Source of the DNA: Rothia terrae
GTDB lineage: Bacteria > Actinomycetota > Actinomycetes > Actinomycetales > Micrococcaceae
DNA: 64,000 bases
Direction: 5' to 3'
Assembly: GCF_012396615.1 (NCBI RefSeq)
Contig: NZ_JAAXPV010000012.1
Coordinates: 27,937-91,936 of the forward strand
Shown here: in pieces, positions 44,519 through 50,389 of the stretch
Numbering within the stretch: position 1 is the first letter of the stretch
Layout of the letters: each line of letters opens with the position of its first letter
Notes under the pieces: model-generated
The model's input: the letters and a program-made list of their open reading frames with translations, nothing else
Told to the model about the DNA's origin: nothing
Database searches by the model: none
Translations under genes and position numbers: made by a program

Positions 44519-45916
44519 ATGACTTCCCCTGCCCCTTTGAATATTTCAGCTGATCAGTCGGTCGCATCGGCTGATTCCTCTCCTGCATCGGGTAAGTCCT
44601 CTCCTGCACCGGGCACCGCTCCTGTTTCTGCGCTGGATGCGCCGCCTGCACCCGCTCCCTCCACCGCATCTACAGCGTCCGCATCCGCCCTGAGTATCCC
44701 GCGTATGGTGGTGCCCGATGTGGCTCGCGGTCTGATGCTGTTGGGTATTGCGATCGCTAATATTGCCACGGTGTGGCTGGTGATGCCGGGTGCTCCCGGC
44801 GGTGATTTGGGCGGTATTGTTCGCGACAGCCTGTGGGATAAGCTCACTATTTTGTTCACCGCTGTGTTTGTGCATGCGCGCGGTTTTCCGATGTTTGCCA
44901 CCATGATGGGCTTTGGTGTGGGAATGATTGCGGCGAGCCTGTATCGGCGTGGTTATCCGCTGGGTAAGGCTCGCGGGGTGATTGCGCGCCGCTACGGCAT
45001 GCTTGCGATTTTTGGTGTGGTGCACATGGTTTTCTTGTTCTGGGGCGACATTATGATGATGTACGGACTGATGGGTATGTTGCTGGCGACCATGATCGCG
45101 ATGCGCACCCGAACCCTGCTCATTATCGCGGGCGTCCTGTTTGTGCTGGGTACGCTGGGTTCTGTGGGCTTGGCGGTGTTCATTGATTTCACTGATATTG
45201 GACGCCAGCTCATGGGTGATCCCACTGCGACTGCCGATGCTTTTACGAGTTCTACTTATCTGGGTAGCGTGGGTTTTGGTGTGTTGGCGCTTGTCATGCA
45301 GGTTGTTAGTTCGCCTTTTCAGCTTCCTGCCCTGTTGCCGCTGGTGCTTTTTGGCTTTGTGATGGCACGCGAGGGGCTGTTGTCGGATACTGCTCACCAT
45401 CGTCGGACGCTGGTGCGTGTTGCTGTAGTGGGTATGGGATGCGGCGTTGTAACCGGTGTGCTGTATGGACTGAGTCTGATGGGTGTTTTGCCTGCGTGGG
45501 AGCTGTTTTCGTCGGTGAGTATGTCGGTGGGTACGCTGGCTGGTCCCGGTTTGATTGCGGTTTTGGCGTTGGTGCTTGCACCTGTTCAGCAGCGTGTGGC
45601 TAAGGCAGCTGAGGCTGGAAAATCTGCGGCACTTCCTCAGCCCTTGACGGTGCTTGCGGCACTGGGTAAGCGTTCGATGACGGGGTACGTCTTGCAGTCG
45701 GTGCTGTGCATTATTTTCTTGGCGCCGTACGGTTTGCATTTGTTCGCGGATGCGGGTGCTTTCGTGGCGTTGTGGGCTGGTGTTGGCGTGTGGTTGGTGA
45801 CGCTGGTGGTTGCGAATGTGCTTGAAGTGTTTGGCAAGCCCGGCCCGTTAGAGGCGGTGCACCGCCGTTTGTCCTATGGAAAGAGCGGGCTGATGAGCTC
45901 GTGGCAACCTCGGTAA
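44519..45916 (+). CDS. DUF418 family membrane protein (YeiB-like)
   Basis: A 465-residue protein. The first ~60 residues are a disordered A/P/S-rich extension. VPDVARGLMLLGIAIANIATVW then starts the DUF418 core of about ten hydrophobic helices. The C-terminal signature is recognisable as GKRSMTGYVLQSVLCIIF, then GPLEAVHRRLSYG. DUF418 proteins are integral membrane proteins of uncertain function, related in part to acyltransferase-like transporters. It stands alone between small RNA candidates 1 and 2. Confidence 0.88.
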   Translation: MTSPAPLNISADQSVASADSSPASGKSSPAPGTAPVSALDAPPAPAPSTASTASASALSIPRMVVPDVARGLMLLGIAIANIATVWLVMPGAPGGDLGGIVRDSLWDKLTILFTAVFVHARGFPMFATMMGFGVGMIAASLYRRGYPLGKARGVIARRYGMLAIFGVVHMVFLFWGDIMMMYGLMGMLLATMIAMRTRTLLIIAGVLFVLGTLGSVGLAVFIDFTDIGRQLMGDPTATADAFTSSTYLGSVGFGVLALVMQVVSSPFQLPALLPLVLFGFVMAREGLLSDTAHHRRTLVRVAVVGMGCGVVTGVLYGLSLMGVLPAWELFSSVSMSVGTLAGPGLIAVLALVLAPVQQRVAKAAEAGKSAALPQPLTVLAALGKRSMTGYVLQSVLCIIFLAPYGLHLFADAGAFVALWAGVGVWLVTLVVANVLEVFGKPGPLEAVHRRLSYGKSGLMSSWQPR

Positions 45917-45961
45917 AAATAAAAAAATAATAATTAGGTAACTTAAGGATATTTATCAGCT

Positions 45962-45989
45962 TTTACAAAGGTAAGTATGGTTATATATT
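45962..45989 (+). promoter_or_regulatory. SigA-like promoter of small RNA candidate 2
   Basis: TTTACA (45962-45967) and TATATT (45984-45989) are separated by 16 bp, which predicts a start near 45996, right at the conserved GGTTCG block. Confidence 0.55.
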
Positions 45990-45993
45990 AATT

Positions 45994-46073
45994 GATGGTT
46001 CGAGAGAGCTTTCAAAAAGTGAATGTGTGTGATGTTCAGGCGGTCCGTGTTGTGGCCGCCTGAACTCTTTTAA
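45994..46073 (+). ncRNA. Candidate small RNA 2
   Basis: The shortest member, about 80 nt. It has GATGGTTCGAGAGAGCTTTC, then AAAAAGTGAATGTGTGTGA, then the terminator GTTCAGGCGG...CCGCCTGAAC with TCTTTT. It has the clearest promoter of the four. The 45917-45993 upstream DNA is AT-rich and gene-free. Confidence 0.65.
46037..46073 (+). terminator. Terminator of small RNA candidate 2
   Basis: A 10-bp stem GTTCAGGCGG/CCGCCTGAAC with a 12-nt loop and TCTTTT. Confidence 0.85.
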
Positions 46074-46305
46074 AGCGCGTCTTTGGCAGGTGCGTCCGTG
46101 CAGTCTCTATGTGCATACCCTGCCGTCGCGCATCTGTGCACCCCTCCGGGGGTGTAACGCTCTACCGCCCAAGCACGCGCGCTGAAATTTTGATGCACAA
46201 GCAGTCGGTGCGCGCTCACTGCTACCCCTCTTGCCCGGTTTGCTTTGCTCACACGACAATTCGCGCCAGCCGCCGCACCAGCAATTTCACGGTGAGCCCG
46301 CTCCA
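46074..46305. repeat. Structured intergenic DNA with dispersed hairpin element copy 5
   Basis: The first half folds as nested GCGCG/CGCGC and GGCAGG/CCTGCC arms, then a CACCCC/GGGGTG hairpin. The second half (from about 46210) has GCTCAC/GTGAGC arms around CTGCTACCCCTCTT, ACAATTCGCGCCAGC and GCACCAGCA, similar in order to copies 1 and 4. Confidence 0.45.
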
Positions 46306-46399
46306 TCGCCCCTTATGAATAACCCTCTTTATAAGTCCCAGGAAAAACTCAGGAATTGTTAATTCTGCACATATTTCTGTGCTGTTAGATGTTAATCAG

Positions 46400-46499
46400 A
46401 TGGTTCGAGAGAGCTTTCAAAAGTGAATGTGTGTGGCATTTACGGGTGGTGCCGGAATGCGAAAAAGCGGCGTAGAGATAATCTCTGCGCCGCTTTTTT
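46400..46499 (+). ncRNA. Candidate small RNA 3
   Basis: TGGTTCGAGAGAGCTTTCAA and AAGTGAATGTGTGTGGC are almost identical to candidate 2. A middle hairpin (GCATT...AATGC with inner CGG/CCG) and a terminator (AAAAAGCGGCG...CGCCGCTTTTTT) differ from it. TTAGATGTTAAT upstream can serve as -10. ACTCAGGAATT at 46347 also stands before candidate 1. Confidence 0.65.
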
Positions 46500-46500
46500 A
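46463..46500. terminator. Bidirectional terminator of small RNA candidate 3 and the convergent CdsA-like gene
   Basis: AAAAAGCGGCG, an inner AGAGAT/ATCTCT helix, and CGCCGCTTTTTT give a nearly continuous 18-bp stem with A and T runs on both sides. Confidence 0.88.
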
Positions 46501-46549
46501 TGCCCTGCAAACACCGGATTCATGGCTTTCGCCTGGGGAGACCAACACC

Positions 46550-47497
46550 CTAGAGCGGCAGTTGCATGAGGTAGAAAATCACCGGCGATGCGCACAGTAC
46601 GGGCACTACCAGCGTCACCAGGCTGTCAAAGCCAGCAATAGTGGGGGCGAAGTCTTTGAAGCCGCGATCACGACAGATGCTGGCGAGAATGGTTGCGCTG
46701 GCAAAGCTTGCACCGTAGCCCACGAGCGCCGCAGCCGCCGCAAGATACCAGGCGGCGGGTAGCATCCACAGCAGAGCAAACGTCAAAACCACAGCGCCCA
46801 GTGCGCCCGCAACGCAGCTAAGACCGCGATTGCGGGTGCTGTGCAGGGTAATTTTTTCAAGGATGCGCGCCCCCGCCACCGTAACCACGGCAAACAGCAG
46901 GTAATGCGCGCCGGTGACGCTACCGACCTGCGCAACAGTGTGCTGGGCAGCGTCGCGTCCTGACTCTAAAATAGCCGGAAGCTGAAGAAGCGCCGCCGTA
47001 TGCGACACCGAGAAAACGCACAGCATCAGCGCCCACTGCACAATGGCGGTGCGATGCAAAAAGCCCGGTTCGCGAGAAAACGTGTGCAAAAAGGGTAGAA
47101 AGAAGAACGCCACCAAAGGGATAAAAGCCGAATAAGCGATATTCCAGCGTTCCCACACAAACCAAAACTGCAGGGCAACCACCGCGCACAGACCGACAAT
47201 AACAGCCTGGCTCGTGTGAAGTTCACGTTCGCCGTAGGTCAAAAACTCACGCAGTAGCACCAGGCTGAGTACCAGAAAACCAAGAATCGTGGCGGTCTCA
47301 CCCGTCAGCATCAACAGCCCCAGCACCACCAACGCGGCAGCAAGAATCAGCAAGCTACGAGTAATGCTTGCAAGCAGCGGACTGAAAGACGCCGGACGCT
47401 TAGACTTACGCCAGGCACTAACGCCAACCATGATGAGGGCAAGGAGCAAAACCCCTGCAATGAGTGAGCCCGAGCGGACATCCAGAAGACCAAACAT
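46550..47497 (-). CDS. CdsA-like integral membrane protein with degenerate signature
   Basis: A 315-residue protein with about eight hydrophobic helices. The C-terminal part SATILASICRDRGFKDFAPT then IAGFDSLVTLVVPVL resembles the phosphatidate cytidylyltransferase signature (K-D-F-G...P-G-H-G-G-x-x-D-R-x-D-S). The PGHGG and DR part is missing and only KDF and DSL remain. It therefore looks like a shortened paralogue similar to YnbB-type proteins. Activity as a CDP-diacylglycerol synthase is doubtful. It is a single gene on the minus strand, convergent with small RNA candidate 3. Confidence 0.6.
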   Translation of the reverse strand: MFGLLDVRSGSLIAGVLLLALIMVGVSAWRKSKRPASFSPLLASITRSLLILAAALVVLGLLMLTGETATILGFLVLSLVLLREFLTYGERELHTSQAVIVGLCAVVALQFWFVWERWNIAYSAFIPLVAFFFLPFLHTFSREPGFLHRTAIVQWALMLCVFSVSHTAALLQLPAILESGRDAAQHTVAQVGSVTGAHYLLFAVVTVAGARILEKITLHSTRNRGLSCVAGALGAVVLTFALLWMLPAAWYLAAAAALVGYGASFASATILASICRDRGFKDFAPTIAGFDSLVTLVVPVLCASPVIFYLMQLPL

Positions 47498-47710
47498 GCA
47501 AAGAACCCTTTTGTCGGTGCGAAAGTGATGTGCACTTTGAGCCTACTAAATTTCTGTCAGGGTGCGCGGGTGGCGCGTCCAAAGAACGGGCATCTGTGGG
47601 CTGCGCTCGCCGGGGCGGGACGCTGGTGGGTACGGTGGTGAGGTAGCTAATGCGCCGCACGGCGGTGAGCTTGCTAGTATGTTTTGCGGCTTTGAGAGAA
47701 GTAGCTCTAA

Positions 47711-47758
47711 GCCCCGGACGATGGACGCCGTACCCGGAAAGCGACAAGACGGCTCGCT
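47711..47758 (+). ncRNA. Guanidine-III (ykkC-III) riboswitch
   Basis: CCGGACGATGGACGCCGTAC, then CCGG and GACAAGACGGC match the compact guanidine-III consensus. CCGG pairs with CCGG, and GCCGT forms the pseudoknot with ACGGC. The ribosome site AGAGGG follows directly, so ligand binding can control translation of the guanidinium exporter gene. Confidence 0.85.
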
Positions 47759-47767
47759 GAAGAGGGC

Positions 47768-48085
47768 ATGATGTACTGGTTGGTACTTGTTGTATCCGGT
47801 GTGTTAGAAGCGGTGTGGGCGACTGCGCTTGATAGGTCTGAGGGCTTTATCAAGCTGGGGCCTAGCATTATTTTTGTGGCGGGGATGATCGCGAGCATGG
47901 CTGGCCTAGCCTACGCTTTGCGGAAATTGCCGGTGGGAACAGCGTACGCGGTGTGGGTTGGTATCGGTGCGGTGGTCACCGTGGCGTGGGCAATGCTCAC
48001 CGGTGCCGAAAGTATCTCGCCGGTGAAAATCCTTTTTCTGTTGATGATTATTGGCGGAGTTGTCGGACTTAAATCTGTGCACTAG
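47768..48085 (+). CDS. SMR-family guanidinium exporter (Gdx/SugE type)
   Basis: A 105-residue four-helix transporter acting as an antiparallel dimer. The proton/substrate glutamate Glu14 is in VSGVLEAVWA. Subtype-specific features are GFIKLGPSIIFVAGMIASMA and LPVGTAYAVWVGIGAVVT, typical of SugE/Gdx and not of EmrE/QacE. The guanidine-III riboswitch directly upstream supports guanidinium as substrate. Two ATG codons in tandem (47768, 47771) are both possible starts. The TRIC-like gene follows closely. Confidence 0.92.
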   Translation: MMYWLVLVVSGVLEAVWATALDRSEGFIKLGPSIIFVAGMIASMAGLAYALRKLPVGTAYAVWVGIGAVVTVAWAMLTGAESISPVKILFLLMIIGGVVGLKSVH

Positions 48086-48114
48086 TGCGCGTAGAAAGAA
48101 AAGAGGTGGACGCG

Positions 48115-48894
48115 GTGGCGAGCTTTGACCCCGATGTTTGGTTTCGCGCGGTGGACGTTGCTGCGGTAGCCGCTAACGGTCTTTTGGGCGGTGCGGTGGC
48201 GCGTGCTTTCCGTTTTGATGTGGTGGGCTTTTTGATGCTCGCTGTCGCATCCGGCATGGGCGGTGGTTTGATTCGTGACGTGCTCCTGAATACCGGTTTT
48301 CCGGTGGCGCTTACCGACAGTGCCTATTGGGTGGCGGCGTTAGCGTCCGCCGGTCTTGCCTATGCTATTGATTTGGGTGGTAAATTCGCTGACCGCGCCC
48401 TGCTGGTGATCGACTTTGTGGGTATGGGATGCTGGGCGGCAACCGGCACGCTCAAAAGTCTGGGCGTGGGGCTGCATTGGTTCCCGTCCATCATTTTAGG
48501 CGTGGTGACGGCGGTCGGCGGCGGTGTTATTCGCGATGTCATGGTCAACCGCATCCCCTCCATCTTTGGCGGTAATTCGCTGTACGCCACCATCGCCTTT
48601 GTGGGCGCCACCGAAATGGCAATCTTCATCCAGGTGCTCCACATGCCCAACGTTGGTATGGCGGTCGCTATTATCAGCTGCGGTGTGCTCGGACTGCTGT
48701 CACGCTGGCGCAACTGGCAACTACCCGCTCCCGTCAACCTCACCGTGCCGCGTCCTCAATTCCGCTTCAAACCGCGCAGGCGAGGACGCCGCGTCCTTGC
48801 CAACGAAACCTGGGCGCCAGGCGACCCGTTGACCGAAAATCTCGAAATCATCACGCCCGAGAAGCTTCAAGAGTACCGAAACGGGAAATCGTAA
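48115..48894 (+). CDS. TRIC-family cation channel protein (UPF0126/YicG)
   Basis: A 259-residue protein with two repeats of three helices. Each repeat carries the GxGGGxxRD signature (ASGMGGGLIRDVLLN and TAVGGGVIRDVMVN). The C-terminal ~55 residues are a basic and then acidic extension. GTG 48115 (VASFDPDVWF) is preferred because AAAGAGG lies 8 nt upstream; an in-frame GTG at 48085 overlaps the gdx stop. Bacterial TRIC channels conduct K+ or Na+. Cotranscription with gdx places it behind the guanidine riboswitch. Confidence 0.9.
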   Translation: MASFDPDVWFRAVDVAAVAANGLLGGAVARAFRFDVVGFLMLAVASGMGGGLIRDVLLNTGFPVALTDSAYWVAALASAGLAYAIDLGGKFADRALLVIDFVGMGCWAATGTLKSLGVGLHWFPSIILGVVTAVGGGVIRDVMVNRIPSIFGGNSLYATIAFVGATEMAIFIQVLHMPNVGMAVAIISCGVLGLLSRWRNWQLPAPVNLTVPRPQFRFKPRRRGRRVLANETWAPGDPLTENLEIITPEKLQEYRNGKS

Positions 48895-48974
48895 CCAATT
48901 GTTTATCAATCCCACAGTAAACACCCAGCTTCACCCAAAGCTATCCTCAGGTGAGCGCGTCATACTTATTACAT

Positions 48975-49099
48975 ACGGTTCCTCAGGGAGCTAGGAAAGT
49001 GAATGTGTGGCTTTCTTAGTATGAAACATCAGGTTTCATGAGTATGTATGTGTGTGATAGCGAAAGGCTCAACCAAAGCGGTTGAGCCTTTCGCTTTTT
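48975..49099 (+). ncRNA. Candidate small RNA 4
   Basis: TACTTATT is a possible -10. The element reads CGGTTCCTCAGGGAGCTAGG, then AAAGTGAATGTGTGGCTTTC. GGAAAG pairs with CTTTCT and exposes TGAATGTGTGG in the loop. An ATGAAAC/GGTTTCAT hairpin and a second GTATGTATGTGTGTG tract follow. The terminator is perfect. Confidence 0.6.
49058..49098 (+). terminator. Terminator of small RNA candidate 4
   Basis: GCGAAAGGCTCAACC and its perfect complement have a 5-nt loop and are followed by TTTTT. Confidence 0.92.
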
Positions 49100-49165
49100 C
49101 TCTGCCCTTTTCTTCCCGCCGAGATCCTGATTTAAAACAGGATCTCGGGGAGTGATACTAGAGGT

Positions 49166-50299
49166 ATGTCTGTTCTCATTGCGGTTGATAAGTTCAAGGG
49201 TTCACTCACCGGCGTCGAATTGTCGGATGCGATTGCTACCGGCATGCGTCGCGCACTGGGGGAGGGGTTTACCCCGCGCATCTGCCCGATTGCTGACGGC
49301 GGCGACGGTACGGTGGACGCGGCGTTGGCGTCCGGCTTTGACGAGGTTCAGACGCAGGTGACCGGCCCGGCGGGTCAGCCCGTCACTGTCCGTTACGCTT
49401 TTGACCGCGCCGCAGCAACAGCGGTCATCGAGGTGGCTGAGGCCTGCGGTATCCGTCTGCTCGGTGCAGACCTGGACGCCCTCGGTGCCACAACCTTCGG
49501 TGTGGGTGAGCTGATTCTTCACGCGGTGGAGCGCGGTGCATCCACGATTGTTATTGGGCTGGGCGGCAGTGCAACCACGGACGCCGGTGCCGGTATGCTC
49601 AGTGCGCTCGGCGTGCGATTTGAGGATGCGCCGAACCCTGCTGAGGTGCACGGCGGTGGCGGTTTGCGAGGCGTGACCGGTGTTGACCTTTCAAGCCTTG
49701 ATCCCCGCCTGGCAGGCGTTGATTTCGTGATGGCATCGGATGTCACCAACCCACTCACTGGCGAGAACGGGGCAGCCGCGGTGTACGGCCCGCAAAAAGG
49801 TGCCACCCTCGAACAGGTCAAAGAACTGGATGCTCTGCTGGGGTTAGCGGCAGGTTTCATTGAACAGGCGCTCGACGTTGTGCTCGGAACATACCGCGAG
49901 GCCCCCGGCGCCGGTGCCGCCGGTGGCCTCGGTTTCGCGTGCCTGTCAGTGCTCGGTGCTCGCATGCGTCCCGGCGTGGATGTCGCCTTCGAACTCACCG
50001 GCTTCAACGACGCCCTTGACGGCGCAGATTTCATTATCACCGGCGAGGGCAAGTTCGACACCCAAACCCTGCAGGGCAAAGGCCCGGCGGGTGTGGCGCA
50101 GGCGGGCAAGAGAGTGGGTGCCCGCGTCGTGGCGATTTGTGGTGGCTCCGAGCTTGAAGAGGACGCCTGGCGCGCGGCGGGTTTTGACGGCGTTTACTCG
50201 GTGCTGGGCACCGGCGTCAGCCTTGAAGAGTCGCTGGCGAACCCGCGTCCGCACGTCGAAAAAATAGCGGAACAGATGGCGCGGGATTTCTTAATCTAA
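49166..50299 (+). CDS. glxK: Glycerate kinase
   Basis: A 377-residue GckA/GarK family kinase phosphorylating D-glycerate. Signatures are MSVLIAVDKFKGSLTGVELS, ICPIADGGDGTVDAAL, VIGLGGSATTDAGAGML and FIITGEGKFDTQTLQGKGP. Full length. It stands alone, with no glyoxylate-pathway genes beside it, so the direction of use is unknown. Confidence 0.94.
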   Translation: MSVLIAVDKFKGSLTGVELSDAIATGMRRALGEGFTPRICPIADGGDGTVDAALASGFDEVQTQVTGPAGQPVTVRYAFDRAAATAVIEVAEACGIRLLGADLDALGATTFGVGELILHAVERGASTIVIGLGGSATTDAGAGMLSALGVRFEDAPNPAEVHGGGGLRGVTGVDLSSLDPRLAGVDFVMASDVTNPLTGENGAAAVYGPQKGATLEQVKELDALLGLAAGFIEQALDVVLGTYREAPGAGAAGGLGFACLSVLGARMRPGVDVAFELTGFNDALDGADFIITGEGKFDTQTLQGKGPAGVAQAGKRVGARVVAICGGSELEEDAWRAAGFDGVYSVLGTGVSLEESLANPRPHVEKIAEQMARDFLI

Positions 50300-50389
50300 G
50301 AGCTCATAAGAGGTCAGTTTCATAGAGAGACGGTGCTCATTGAAGGCATAATAGAACACTGGTAATTCTTTGAGTTAAGGTGGCATTGC

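Noticed and set aside
44546..45739. 397-codon open frame on the minus strand opposite the DUF418 gene
   Set aside because: Its protein is rich in H, Q, R and T, as expected for an antisense shadow of a GC-rich membrane protein gene; no domain is visible.
49202..50254. Minus-strand frames opposite the glycerate kinase gene
   Set aside because: Shadows of a strongly supported gene, with no domains of their own.
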